NCBI RefSeq assembly: GCF_005048265.1
Contig: NZ_SUNH01000011.1
Location: forward strand, 1 to 64,000
Direction of reading: 5' to 3'
Source of the DNA: Paracoccus hibiscisoli
Lineage (GTDB): Bacteria; Pseudomonadota; Alphaproteobacteria; Rhodobacterales; Rhodobacteraceae
DNA length: 64,000 nt
The notes below the pieces were generated by a model. The model was given only the letters and a program-made list of their open reading frames with translations, made no database searches and was not told the DNA's origin. This document shows, piece by piece, positions 27,226-35,979 of this stretch. Numbering within the stretch: position 1 is the first letter of the stretch; each line of letters opens with the position of its first letter. The position numbers were made by a program, and so were the translations under genes.

Positions 27226-27534
27226 ATGAAGCTGGACCGCATCGACATCCGCATCCTGCACGAGCTGCAGAAGAACGGCCGCATCACCAATGTCGAGCTG
27301 GCGGATCTGGTGCATCTGTCGCCCAGCCCCTGCCTGATGCGGGTGAAGAAGCTGCAGCAGGCGGGCTATATCACCGGCTATTCGGCGCTGATCGACATCG
27401 CCAAGTTGGGTCCGACCCTGACCGTCTTTACCGAGGTCACGCTGAAGAACCACCGCCAGATCGACTTTGCCCGGTTCCAGCAGGCGCTGGAAAAGATCGA
27501 CGAGGCGGTGGAATGCCACCTGATCTCGGGCGGG
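27226..27534 (+). pseudogene. Lrp/AsnC-family regulator, C-terminally truncated
   Basis: The first 103 residues are a clean Lrp protein. HTH: LDRIDIRILHELQKNGRITN and VELADLVHLSPSPCLMRVKK. Start of the RAM effector domain: GPTLTVFTEVTLKNHRQIDF, ending at ECHLISGG. The next codons are the antisense of an ABC ATPase gene, so about the last 50 residues of a normal Lrp (150-160 aa) are gone. The frame stays open to 28188, but that tail is junk. The DNA-binding domain could still be made; ligand response and octamer assembly should be lost. It was probably the regulator of the divergent oxidoreductase. Confidence 0.75.
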
Positions 27535-28167
27535 CAGGGTTTCCACCACGCGGCCGTGATGCATGACCATCACCTGATCGCAGATCGCCTGAACCGTGGA
27601 CAGGTCGTGGCTGATGAAGACATAGGACAGGTCCAGTTCGCGCTGCAGCTCCTTGAGCAGGTCGATCACCGCCGCGCCCACGACCGTGTCCAGTGCCGAG
27701 GTGATCTCGTCGCACAGGATCACTTCGGGGTCGGCGGCCAGCGCGCGGGCCAGGTTCACGCGCTGTTTCTGGCCGCCCGACAATTCGCCCGGCAGGCGGT
27801 GGCGCATGGCGCGGGGCAGGCGCACCATGTCCAGCAGGGCGGCCACGCGGGCCTCGCGCGCGGCACCTTTGGTGCCGTGATAGAAGGTCAGGGGCCGCCC
27901 GATGATGTCGCCCACGGGTTGCGCCGGGTTCAGCGCCGTGTCGGCCAGCTGGAACACGATCTGCAACCGTCGCAGATCCTCCTTGCTGCGGGTCCGGGCC
28001 GAGGGGTCCAGCCGGTGCCCGTCCAGCAGGATGCGCCCCTGCGCGGGCGGCAGCAGGCCTGCGATGGCGCGGGCCAGGGTCGATTTGCCGCTGCCCGATT
28101 CACCAATCACGCCCAGGTTCTGGCCCTTTTCCAGACGGCAGCTGACATCGTGCAAGGCGATCTTCAT
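27535..28167 (-). pseudogene. Oligopeptide-type ABC ATPase (second domain), C-terminally truncated
   Basis: The minus strand from 28167 gives MKIALHDVSCRLEKGQNLGV. Walker A is [17 protein letters not shown], the signature is LPGELSGGQKQRVNLARALA, Walker B is VILCDEITSALD, and VFISHDLSTVQAICDQVMVM follows. Homology stops at HHGRVVET, where the gene meets the truncated Lrp gene tail to tail. The catalytic motifs survive but the OppC-type C-terminal segment is gone. It would be half of a two-domain ATPase (GsiA/DdpDF type) or its partner subunit. No permease or binding protein is nearby. Confidence 0.7.
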
Positions 28168-28510
28168 CGCGCGGCCGGGGGACCGTAGCCAGCGGTGACG
28201 CCGTCGACCTCCAGCGCGGGAACGCGGGTGGGGGGCGCGGCATCGGCGCCGCGCGGCGCGGGGTGGAAGGCTGCCAGCAGCGATTGCGTATAGGGATGGG
28301 CCGCGCGGGTCAGGATCTGGGCGGCGGTGCCTTCCTTCTGCACCTCGCCGCCTTTCAGCACGATGATGCGGTCGCCGATCAGGGTCATTGCCGCCGCCAG
28401 CCGCTTCAACTGTCCGCCCGAGACCTGATGCGGATAGCGGTCGCCGATATGGTCCGGGTCTCGGGCAGAACTAGCGCGCGGAACACCTGCACCGCCTTGG
28501 CGCGGGCCTG
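28164..28510 (-). pseudogene. ABC ATPase (first domain) fragment with internal deletion
   Basis: It starts inside the ATPase at QARAKAVQVFRALVLPE, shifts frame near 28465, then reads HIGDRYPHQVSGGQLKRLAA followed directly by DRIIVLKGGEVQKEGTAAQI. The stretch between, which should hold Walker B and the H-loop (about 50 residues), is missing. The end (AHPYTQSLLAAFHPAP) is the usual oligopeptide-family C-terminus, leading into the second domain. Walker A is also gone because the 5' side is fused to an aldehyde dehydrogenase fragment. Non-functional. Confidence 0.7.
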
Positions 28511-29663
28511 ATCCATCGGCATCAGGCGGAAAATGGGTCCGAAGGTTTCCTCGGACGCCAGCATCATCGCGGTGGTGGCGCCGGTCAGCGCTGTGGGGCA
28601 GGCGTATCGGCCTGCGGGTACCGTGGCCTGGGCCGCGATGGTAGCCCACTGGGCAAGGGCGTCGGCGACATGCGCCTTGATCTTGTCCAGGGCGGCGGGT
28701 TGATCATCGGGCCGACAGGCGGTCGACGAAGGCGTCATGGACGCCGTCCTGCACAAAGATGCGGTTCGCGCAGACGCAGGTCTGCCCGCCATTGCGGAAC
28801 TTGGCGGCGATCAGGCCGTCGATGGCGGCATCCAGATCGGCGTCGTCGAAGACGATGAAGGGCGCGTTGCCGCCCAGCTCCAGTGACAGGCGTTTCACGG
28901 TGGGCGCGCATTGGCCCATCAGCATCGCCCCCACGCGGGTCGAGCCGGTAAAGGACAGCTTGCGCACGGTGGCGCTGGCGGTCAGCTCGTCGCCGATGGC
29001 GGTGGGCAGGCCGGTGACGATGTTGATGACGCCCGCGGGGATGCCCGCGCGCAAGGCCAGCACCCCAAGCGCAAGCGCCGAGAACGGCGTGAATTCCGAC
29101 GGCTTGATCACCACGGTGCAGCCTGCGGCCAGCGCTGGTGCGACCTTGCGGGTGATCATCGCGTTGGGGAAATTCCAGGGCGTGATGATGGCCGACACGC
29201 CCACGGGTTCGCGGCTGGCCAGGATGCGGCGGTCGGCAGTGGGGGCGGGGATGATCTGACCCTCGATCCGGCGGGCCTCTTCGGCGAACCAGCGCACGAA
29301 GCTGGCGCCATAAGCGATCTCGGCGCGGGCTTCGGCCAGGGGCTTGCCCTGTTTCAGCGTCAGGATCAGGGCCAGATCCTCGGTCGCTGTGACCATCAGG
29401 TCGTGCCAGGCCATCAGCAGATCGGCGCGCTCGGCCGACGGACGCCTGCGCCACAGGGCCAGCGCCGCGTCGGCGGCGCTGATCGCGGCGCGGGTCTGGT
29501 CGGCGGTGATGTCGGGCACGGACCCCAGGGTCGCGCCGGTCGCGGGGTCGGTGACGGCCAGCGTGGCGCCGCCATCGGCATCGACCCACGCCCCCCCGAT
29601 CAGCGCCTGCTGGCGCAGCAGGTCCGGGTCGGCAAGCCGGGGAAAGGGGGCGTGGATCGTCAT
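28511..29663 (-). pseudogene. Succinate-semialdehyde-type aldehyde dehydrogenase, deleted and truncated
   Basis: The first 319 residues are a good GabD-like ALDH: ITPWNFPNAMITRKVAPALA, the catalytic Glu in LSLELGGNAPFIVFDDADLD, and the catalytic Cys in NGGQTCVCANRIFVQDGVHD. After VDRLSA about 20 residues are missing and the frame changes. The distal part then reads AALDKIKAHVADALAQWATI and MMLASEETFGPIFRLMPMD. The last roughly 100 residues, including the dimerisation arm, are replaced by an ABC ATPase fragment. Start 29663 abuts the TtuC-type gene upstream (4 bases). Not expected to be active. Confidence 0.75.
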
Positions 29664-29667
29664 GGTC

Positions 29668-30699
29668 TCAGTCCTTCAGTTGCGCCAAAACGGCGGCGGT
29701 GATCGCATCGGTCGTGTCGCGGCCCGGTTGGGTGCCGATGCCGCGGGCGGTGGCGGCCTCCATCGCGACCATGATGCGGGCGGCAGGGGCGGTCTGGCCC
29801 AGATGCTCCAGCATCATCGCGGCCGACCAGAAGGCGGCCATCGGGTTGGCGATGCCCTTGTCCGCGATGTCGGGGGCCGAGCCGTGGACCGGTTCGAACA
29901 TCGACGGGCCGGACCGCGTCGGGTCGATATTAGCCGAGGCCGCAAAGCCCAGGCCCCCCTGAATGGCCGCGCCCAGATCCGTCAGGATGTCGCCGAAGAG
30001 GTTCGAGGCCACCACCACATCCAGGCTTTCGGGCGCCATGACCATGCGCGCGCACATGGCGTCGATGTGATAGCGGGTGACCTGGACATCGGGGTATTCG
30101 GCGGCCAGTTCGTCCGTGACCTGGTCCCAGAAGACCATCGTGTGCCGCTGCGCGTTGGATTTGGTGACCGAAGCCAGCTGGCCCCGCCGCGCCCGCGCCT
30201 GTTCGAACCCGAAACGCAGGATGCGCTCGACCCCCGCGCGGGTGAAGATCGCGGTTTCCACCGCCACCTCGTCGGGGGTGCCGACATGGACGCGGCCACC
30301 GGCGCCGGAATATTCGCCCTCGGTATTCTCGCGGATGCACAGGATGTCGAAATCGCGGGTCTTCAGCGGGCCCTCGACACCCTCCAGCAGGCGGTGCGGG
30401 CGGATGTTGGCGTATTGGACAAAGGCTTTGCGGATCGGCAGCAGCAGCCCGTGCAGCGACACGCTGTCGGGCACGCGGGCGGGCCAGCCGACCGCGCCCA
30501 GAAAGATCGCGTCAAAGCCGCGCAGGGTCTCGATCCCGTCATCGGGCATCATCACGCCATGCTGCAGGTAGTGGTCGCAGGACCAGGGAAAGGTGACCGT
30601 CTGGACATCGGCGCCGCTGGCGGTGACGACCCGCATGGCAGCTTGGGTGACGGGAATGCCGATGCCGTCTCCGGGGATCAGGGCGATGCGGTGGGTCAT
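29668..30699 (-). CDS. Tartrate dehydrogenase / D-malate dehydrogenase-type enzyme (TtuC/DmlA family)
   Basis: A 343-residue NAD- and Mn-dependent beta-decarboxylating dehydrogenase of the isopropylmalate/isocitrate superfamily. Seen: IALIPGDGIGIPVTQAAMRV, FDAIFLGAVGWPARVPDSVS, IRENTEGEYSGAGGRVHVGT, the catalytic Lys in SVTKSNAQRHTMVFWDQV, metal Asp residues in VVASNLFGDILTDLGAAI, and the NAD site FEPVHGSAPDIADKGIANPM. The loop GWPARVPDSVSLHGLLLPIR is the TtuC/DmlA form. It lies between two aldehyde dehydrogenase genes in one direction, and fits tartrate or D-malate catabolism together with the glycerate kinase upstream. Confidence 0.87.
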   Translation of the reverse strand: MTHRIALIPGDGIGIPVTQAAMRVVTASGADVQTVTFPWSCDHYLQHGVMMPDDGIETLRGFDAIFLGAVGWPARVPDSVSLHGLLLPIRKAFVQYANIRPHRLLEGVEGPLKTRDFDILCIRENTEGEYSGAGGRVHVGTPDEVAVETAIFTRAGVERILRFGFEQARARRGQLASVTKSNAQRHTMVFWDQVTDELAAEYPDVQVTRYHIDAMCARMVMAPESLDVVVASNLFGDILTDLGAAIQGGLGFAASANIDPTRSGPSMFEPVHGSAPDIADKGIANPMAAFWSAAMMLEHLGQTAPAARIMVAMEAATARGIGTQPGRDTTDAITAAVLAQLKD

Positions 30700-30709
30700 G
30701 GTGGTCTCC

Positions 30710-32179
30710 TCAGATGTCGATCAGCACGGTCTTGGACTGGCGGTTGGCGCGGTAGGCCTCGCGGCCCAGATCCTTGCCCAGACCCGACTGGCGATAGCCC
30801 CCGGTCGGCAGGATGTGATCGCGCGAGCGGCCATAGCGGTTGATCCAGACCGTGCCTGCCTGAACCCGCCGCATCGCCCGCATGGCCCGCGACAGGTCCC
30901 GTGTAAAGATGCCCGCGCACAACCCATAGGTCGGGTGGTCCGACAGGGCCATCGCCTGATCGTCGTCATCGAAGGTCTGCAGGGTCAGGACCGGGCCGAA
31001 TATCTCCTGCAGGATCGCCGGGCTGTCGGGGGCCAGACCGGCCAGCAGCGTCGGCGCATAGAAATAGCCCGGGCGGTCCATCCGCGCGCCCCCGGTCAGC
31101 GTGGTCGCGCCCTGGGCGCGGGCCTGGGCCACGATGGCGTCGATGCGCCCCAGCTGCCGGTCCGAGATGATCGGGCCATAGACCGTGGCCGCGTCCCAGG
31201 TGGGGCCGGGGCGGTCCGGCACCATCCGGGCGACCAGCCGCTGCGCCAGATCGTCGGCGATGGTGCGGTGCGCGATGACCCGGCTGCCCGCCACGTAGGC
31301 CTGCCCCGCATTGGCCATGATCGAGCGCGCGATCGCATCCGCCGCCAGGTCCAGATCGGCATCGGCAAAGACGATCTGGGGGGATTTGCCGCCCAGCTCC
31401 AGCGTCATCGGCTTGATCCCCGTGCGGGCGATATTGGCCATGATCGCCTGACCGGCACCGGTCGATCCGGTAAAGCTGACCTTGGCCACGTCAGGATGGC
31501 CGGTGATTGCGCCGCCGGTGACCGGGCCGCAGCCCAGCACCACATTGACCAGCCCCGCCGGAATGCCCGCCCGCACCGCCAGCTGCGCCAGTATGATCGT
31601 GGAAAAGGGTGTCATCTCGGACGGTTTCAGCACCACGGCATTTCCTGCCGCCAAGGCCGGCCCCAGCTTCCACCCCGCCATCGAGATCGGGAAATTCCAC
31701 GGCGTGATCGCGCCCACGACGCCCCAGGGCTCGGTCACCGTCATGCCAAGCGCCGCGTCACGGGTGGGGCCCAGATCGCCGCCCTCCTTGTCGGCCATCT
31801 CGGCGAAAAAGCGGATCTGTTCGGCGGTCACCGCGATGTCGCCCGCGACCAGCTGCCCGACCGGGCGGGTCGAGGACAGCGCCTCAAGCCGCGCCAGAGT
31901 CGGGGCCTTGGCCTCGATCAGGTCGGCCCAGGCACAAAGCGCGCGGGTCCGCTCGCGCGGCATGGCCGCCCCCCAGCCCGCCGCCTGCGCGCGGCGCGCC
32001 GATTGAACGGCGCGGTCCACCATCGCGGCATCGGCCTGCGGGCAGGCGGCATAATCTGCCGCATCCGACGGACGCCGTATCGGCAGAACGCCCTCCGCCG
32101 CGATCAGCTGGCCGTCGATGACATGGCCCAGGGGCAGGGCAATGCAGTCGGGATCGAAGGACAGGGTCATGGCGGGCAT
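30710..32179 (-). CDS. Aldehyde dehydrogenase-family protein with Tyr at the catalytic Cys position
   Basis: A 489-residue full-length ALDH fold: EPWGVVGAITPWNFPISMAG, GPALAAGNAVVLKPSEMTPF, VSFTGSTGAGQAIM, the general-base Glu in PMTLELGGKSPQIVFADADL, and LQEIFGPVLTLQTFDDDDQA. In the nucleophile loop, where active enzymes read GQxCxAGSR, this protein reads NAGQAYVAGSRVIAHR. The codon is TAC on the coding strand, one transition from TGC. Without the Cys the dehydrogenase reaction should not run. It is either recently inactivated or has another role. It starts the operon with the TtuC-type gene 10 bases downstream. Confidence 0.85.
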   Translation of the reverse strand: MPAMTLSFDPDCIALPLGHVIDGQLIAAEGVLPIRRPSDAADYAACPQADAAMVDRAVQSARRAQAAGWGAAMPRERTRALCAWADLIEAKAPTLARLEALSSTRPVGQLVAGDIAVTAEQIRFFAEMADKEGGDLGPTRDAALGMTVTEPWGVVGAITPWNFPISMAGWKLGPALAAGNAVVLKPSEMTPFSTIILAQLAVRAGIPAGLVNVVLGCGPVTGGAITGHPDVAKVSFTGSTGAGQAIMANIARTGIKPMTLELGGKSPQIVFADADLDLAADAIARSIMANAGQAYVAGSRVIAHRTIADDLAQRLVARMVPDRPGPTWDAATVYGPIISDRQLGRIDAIVAQARAQGATTLTGGARMDRPGYFYAPTLLAGLAPDSPAILQEIFGPVLTLQTFDDDDQAMALSDHPTYGLCAGIFTRDLSRAMRAMRRVQAGTVWINRYGRSRDHILPTGGYRQSGLGKDLGREAYRANRQSKTVLIDI

Positions 32180-32332
32180 CCGGCTTGTTGCCCGGTCAGA
32201 CTAGCCGCGGCGGGTCGGCAGTTTTCGCCCGCTTTGCCCGCGGCGACGGCGGATTGTCCCGTTCCGCCCCCCGGCTTTCGGCAGCATCTGCGCCCCGCCC
32301 CACGCAGAATGGCCGCAACGAGGAGCCGCACC

Positions 32333-32882
32333 ATGACGCTGCCCGACAGCCTGACCGATCGTGGTGGGCCATCGTTGCCCGGTACACCGAATGCAGCCGT
32401 CACTGATGCGATCTGTGCACATCTGGACCGCCTCGGCGTCACGCTGCACCGCATTCCCACGCCCGAGGGGCGCTGCCAGAGCGTGTGGCCCAGCCCCGCG
32501 ACGTTCAAATCGGGTGCCAGGGTGTCCCGAACCTGATTGCGCGCCTACCCGCGCTGATCGCGCAGCCACTGGCTTGCTTCGTCGAAGCGCCGTCCGACAT
32601 GGCCCCGTCCGCGCGCCCAAGGGCGAGCAGATGCGTGAGGTCCCGCTGACCGGCCTGCCGAGCCACTGCTGGGGCCCGACGCGGGGCGCGAAGGCCCTCA
32701 ATCCCGCGGCGCGGGTGGCGGGGCTGGCGGGCCGCGCGGTGGTTCCCGCCGTCAGCTATCGCGCCGGGGCGGCACCGCACCGGGCCGGAGCGCGTCGGCC
32801 ACGACATCTTGGCGGCGGAGTTGTCGCCGTGCCGGCGCGCTATGCGGGACGCGATCGGCCAGATCTGCGGGGCGCGGCCTAG
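32333..32882 (+). pseudogene. M20 peptidase (acetylornithine deacetylase, ArgE-like), decayed
   Basis: Pieces of one M20 peptidase appear in three frames. From the ATG at 32333 (with GAGGAG before it): NAAVTDAICAHLDRLGVTLH and RIPTPEGRCQSVW. From 32521: GVPNLIARLPALIAQPLACF with VEAPSDMAP. From 32631: MREVPLTGLPSHCWGPTRGA and KALNPAARVAGLAGRAV. The segment with the first metal ligands (HSDVVPV-type) is missing, and at least two frameshifts and further deletions are present. The piece ends against the siderophore ATPase gene. No activity is possible. Confidence 0.6.
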
Positions 32883-33634
32883 CGGAACAGGATGTGGCGG
32901 CGCCCGTCGCTGGTCCGGTGGAAATCGCAGCGCACGCGGAACACATCGGCCAGCAGGTCGGCGGTCAGGACCTGATCCGGGGTGCCCTCGGCGACGACGC
33001 GCCCGCCCTCCAGCACCAGCAGCCGGTCGCAGAACATCGCCGCGTGGTTCAGGTTGTGCAGCGCCACGATGCTGGTCAGCCCAAGCCGGGCGATCAGGCG
33101 CAGCAGCTCCAACTGGTGCTGAATGTCCAGGTGGTTGGTGGGTTCGTCCAGGAACAGTTCCCTGGGGTTCTGGGCCAGGGCGCGGGCAATCTGGACGCGC
33201 TGGCGTTCGCCGCCCGACAGGCTCTGCCAGCCCTGATCGCGCCGGTCGGTCATGCCGGTCTGGGCCAGGGCCGTGTCCACCGCCGCCAGATCCGCCGCCG
33301 AACAGCCCGACAGCGGCGCGCGATGGGGCGTGCGGCCCAGCATCACGACATCCTGCACGGTGACGTTCATTTCGGTCGCGGCATGCTGCTGGACCAGCGC
33401 CACGCGGCGGGCTAGATCGCGCCGCCGCATGCCCGCGATGTCCTGCCCGTCCAGCGTCACCCGGCCCCGGTCGGGACGCCGCAGCCCCGCCAGCAGGCGC
33501 AGCAAGGACGACTTGCCCGACCCGTTCGGACCCAGAAGGCCCAGGATGGTGCCGGGGGCCACCGTCACCGACACGTCGTCCAGGATCGTGCGGCGCCTGA
33601 CGCTCCAGCCCAGATTGGTGGCGGCGATGCTCAT
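32879..33634 (-). CDS. Iron-siderophore-type ABC transporter ATP-binding protein (FecE/FepC family)
   Basis: A 251-residue ATPase. Walker A GPNGSGKSSL, family motif VALVQQHAATEMNVTVQDVV-MLGRTPH, signature SLSGGERQRVQIARALAQ, Walker B LFLDEPTNHLD. This is the class that drives FecCD/BtuC-type permeases for siderophores, heme or cobalamin. Start 33634 overlaps the permease stop (ATGA); an upstream ATG would overlap it much further. It is the third gene of the binding protein-permease-ATPase operon. Confidence 0.9.
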   Translation of the reverse strand: MSIAATNLGWSVRRRTILDDVSVTVAPGTILGLLGPNGSGKSSLLRLLAGLRRPDRGRVTLDGQDIAGMRRRDLARRVALVQQHAATEMNVTVQDVVMLGRTPHRAPLSGCSAADLAAVDTALAQTGMTDRRDQGWQSLSGGERQRVQIARALAQNPRELFLDEPTNHLDIQHQLELLRLIARLGLTSIVALHNLNHAAMFCDRLLVLEGGRVVAEGTPDQVLTADLLADVFRVRCDFHRTSDGRRHILFR

Positions 33635-34665
33635 GCGGGTCTCCGGGCGCGATAGAGGATCAGCGAAAAGCACGGCACGCCCACCAGAGCGGTTACGATG
33701 CCGATGGGCAGGGTCTGCTGGGTCATCACGCTGCGCGACACGATATCGGCCAGGACCATGAACACCGCGCCCACCACCGCGCAGGCGGGCAGCAGCCGCA
33801 TGTGCCCCGGCCCGATCAGGAACCGCACCGCATGGGGCACGACCAGCCCGACAAAGCCGATCGAGCCCACCATGCTGACGATGGTCGCGGTGATCAGCGC
33901 CGTCGTGACGAACAGCACGATGCGCACGCGCGCCACCGGAATGCCCATCGACGCCGCCGCGTCATCGCCAAAGGTGAAGGCGTCCAGCGCATGCGCATAC
34001 CAGATGCAGACCGCCAGCCCGATCACGATCACCACCGCCAGCAGCTGGAATTCCGGCCAGCGCACGCCGCCAAAGCTGCCCAGCAGCCAGAACATCACGT
34101 CGCGCGCCTGCTGCGCATTGCCCGAGGTGGTCACGACATAGGCGGTCAGCGCGTTGAACAGCTGCGCCGCCGCGACCCCCGCCAGGATGGTCCGGTCCGG
34201 CCCGCCGCGCCCGCCATCCGACAAAAGCGCGACAAAGGCAAAGGCCGCCAGCGCGCCCGCAAAGGCCCCCGCCGACAGGGACACGGCCCCCGCGCCCACC
34301 CCCAGGATGATCACCGCGACCGCGCCCGTGGACGCCCCTGCGGACACGCCCAGCACATAGGGCTCGGCCAGGGTGTTGCGCAGCAGCGATTGCAGGATCG
34401 CCCCGCAGATCGCCAGCCCCGCCCCGCACAGCGCCGCGACCAGCGCCCGGCTGAGCCGCAGGTCCCAGATCACGCTGTCCTGGATGCGGCTGATGGGGGC
34501 CTCGGTCCAGCCCAGGTGGTTGCCCATCGACAGGGCCACCGTGGACAGGGGGATGCGCATCTCTCCGATGCTGACGGCCAGCGCCACGGCCAGGGTCAGC
34601 GCCATGGCCGAGATCGCCAGCAGGGCGGCAAAGCCCCCGCGGCCGGGCATCGCGCGGGTCGTCAT
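33631..34665 (-). CDS. FecCD-family ABC transporter permease
   Basis: A 344-residue permease of about ten spans. Typical segments are WDLRLSRALVAALCGAGLAI, LQSLLRNTLAEPYVLGVSAG, MFWLLGSFGGVRWPEFQLLA, the ATPase-contact loop and SIGFVGLVVPHAVRFLIGPG. It imports an iron chelate or a similar ligand. Both ends overlap the neighbouring genes by 4 bases, so the three-gene operon is translationally coupled. Confidence 0.92.
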   Translation of the reverse strand: MTTRAMPGRGGFAALLAISAMALTLAVALAVSIGEMRIPLSTVALSMGNHLGWTEAPISRIQDSVIWDLRLSRALVAALCGAGLAICGAILQSLLRNTLAEPYVLGVSAGASTGAVAVIILGVGAGAVSLSAGAFAGALAAFAFVALLSDGGRGGPDRTILAGVAAAQLFNALTAYVVTTSGNAQQARDVMFWLLGSFGGVRWPEFQLLAVVIVIGLAVCIWYAHALDAFTFGDDAAASMGIPVARVRIVLFVTTALITATIVSMVGSIGFVGLVVPHAVRFLIGPGHMRLLPACAVVGAVFMVLADIVSRSVMTQQTLPIGIVTALVGVPCFSLILYRARRPA

Positions 34666-35663
34666 TCGGCCCGCATCGCCGCCAGCTGGTCGGCCAGTTC
34701 CTCGGCGCCATAGAGGGTGCGGATGGTCGGGTTCATCGCCGCGCCGTTCATGGTCAGGATGCGCCCCTCCTGTACCGCGGGCATCTGGCTGACGGACGGA
34801 TCACCGGTCAGGAAGGCGATCTTGTTCTCGGCCCGGTCCAGGTCCCACCGGTCGCGATCCAGCGAGGCGGCGACGATATAGGTCGGATCGGCGGCGATAA
34901 TCCCCTCCCATCCCACGGTCGGCCATTCGGCATCGGTGGTGATGGCGTTGCGCCCGCCCAAAAGGTCCGCGATGAAGCCCGAGGCGCCGTTCTTGCCGCC
35001 CAGATAGGCGTCGTCCGAGGCTGAGGGGCTGGAGAACCAGAACAGGAACGTGCTGTCATCCGCGTCGAACCGGGCGCGCAGATCGGCCTCGCGCTGGCGG
35101 AAATCGGCGATCAGCGCCTGGCCGCGATCGGCCACGTCAAAGATGCGCGACAGCTCGTCGATCTCCTGGTACAGCAGGTCCATGTTCCACAGTTGGTCGC
35201 GGCTGCCATAGATGTCGCCGGCGTCGTCGCGGGTGTTGCAGATGCCGGGCGACAGATAGCTGGGGATGTCCAGATCGTCGAAATCGGCGCGCTTGGCGAC
35301 CTTGCTGTCCTCGCCCAGCAGCAGGGGCAGCTGGGCCGCGACGAAATCGGGCTCTCGCGCCAGGATGCCTTCCAGGGTGGGCTGCTCGACGGTCAGGATC
35401 TCGACCCCGGCATTGGCCTCCTCCAGCTCGGGCAGGACCTTGGTGGGCCAGAAGGCCGATGCCGCCATCCGGTCCTGCAGGCCCAGCATCAGCAGGATCT
35501 CGGCGCTGTTCTGGCCCAGGGCCACGGCGTTCTGCGGGGCGCTGTCGATGGTGACGGTGGTGCCGCAATTCTCCAGCACCAGCGGATATTGGGTCGGTTC
35601 GGCCAGGGCCGGGGCGGCCGCAGCCAGCCCCGCCAGGGTGGTGATGATGAGACGCAGATGCAT
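34662..35663 (-). CDS. Iron-siderophore-type ABC transporter substrate-binding protein
   Basis: A 333-residue class III (helical-backbone) periplasmic binding protein. Signal peptide LIITTLAGLAAAAPALA, then YPLVLENCGTTVTIDSAPQN, AVALGQNSAEILLMLGLQDR, LTVEQPTLEGILAREPDFVA and DAEWPTVGWEGIIAADPTYI. The conserved PGICNTRDDAGDIYGSRDQL is typical of a ferric-siderophore/FecB-like subgroup. It is the first gene of the operon, with an AT-rich palindrome upstream that may be the metal-responsive operator. Confidence 0.88.
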   Translation of the reverse strand: MHLRLIITTLAGLAAAAPALAEPTQYPLVLENCGTTVTIDSAPQNAVALGQNSAEILLMLGLQDRMAASAFWPTKVLPELEEANAGVEILTVEQPTLEGILAREPDFVAAQLPLLLGEDSKVAKRADFDDLDIPSYLSPGICNTRDDAGDIYGSRDQLWNMDLLYQEIDELSRIFDVADRGQALIADFRQREADLRARFDADDSTFLFWFSSPSASDDAYLGGKNGASGFIADLLGGRNAITTDAEWPTVGWEGIIAADPTYIVAASLDRDRWDLDRAENKIAFLTGDPSVSQMPAVQEGRILTMNGAAMNPTIRTLYGAEELADQLAAMRAE

Positions 35664-35979
35664 GAGAGGGTCGCCCGGTATGAAAGCCAGTGGAAAAGCG
35701 TGACCCGGCGGCGCCTAGCACTCTGCCGGGCGATCATCAACTAAAATAGTAAACTATTGACGCGGGCCCTGTCGCGGGCGCGTGGAAAAGAACGATCAGG
35801 CGCTTTTGGGCGGGCGCGTAGGGAGGATATTTGCCGATGCCCGCCTTGGGCACGGGCGCGGTTTCGCAGGCGCGCGGTGGCGCGGAATGTCCGCCGCGCG
35901 GCTGCGGGCCGGGGCGCGGGGCCGTCCCTTGCCAGGACGGCGGACCCGTCCTAGCTGAGCGACAGCAAAGGGGCGCATC
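35664..35979. other. Divergent intergenic region between the iron and sulfate importers
   Basis: 316 bases without a gene. It must hold the promoters of both operons. The only clear structure is the AT-rich palindrome at 35745-35758. The rest is GC-rich and shows no reading frame with homology. Confidence 0.6.
35745..35758. promoter_or_regulatory. AT-rich palindrome upstream of the iron-siderophore operon
   Basis: AATAGT-AA-ACTATT, a perfect inverted repeat in an AT-rich island of an otherwise GC-rich interval, 81 bases before the binding-protein start. It could be an operator for an iron-responsive regulator (Fur/Irr/RirA type) or part of the promoter. The regulator is not identified. Confidence 0.4.

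Noticed and set aside
27535..28188. Extension of the Lrp protein to 320 residues
   Set aside because: The extra codons are the reverse complement of an ABC ATPase gene and show no RAM-domain homology; the Lrp protein really ends at the junction.
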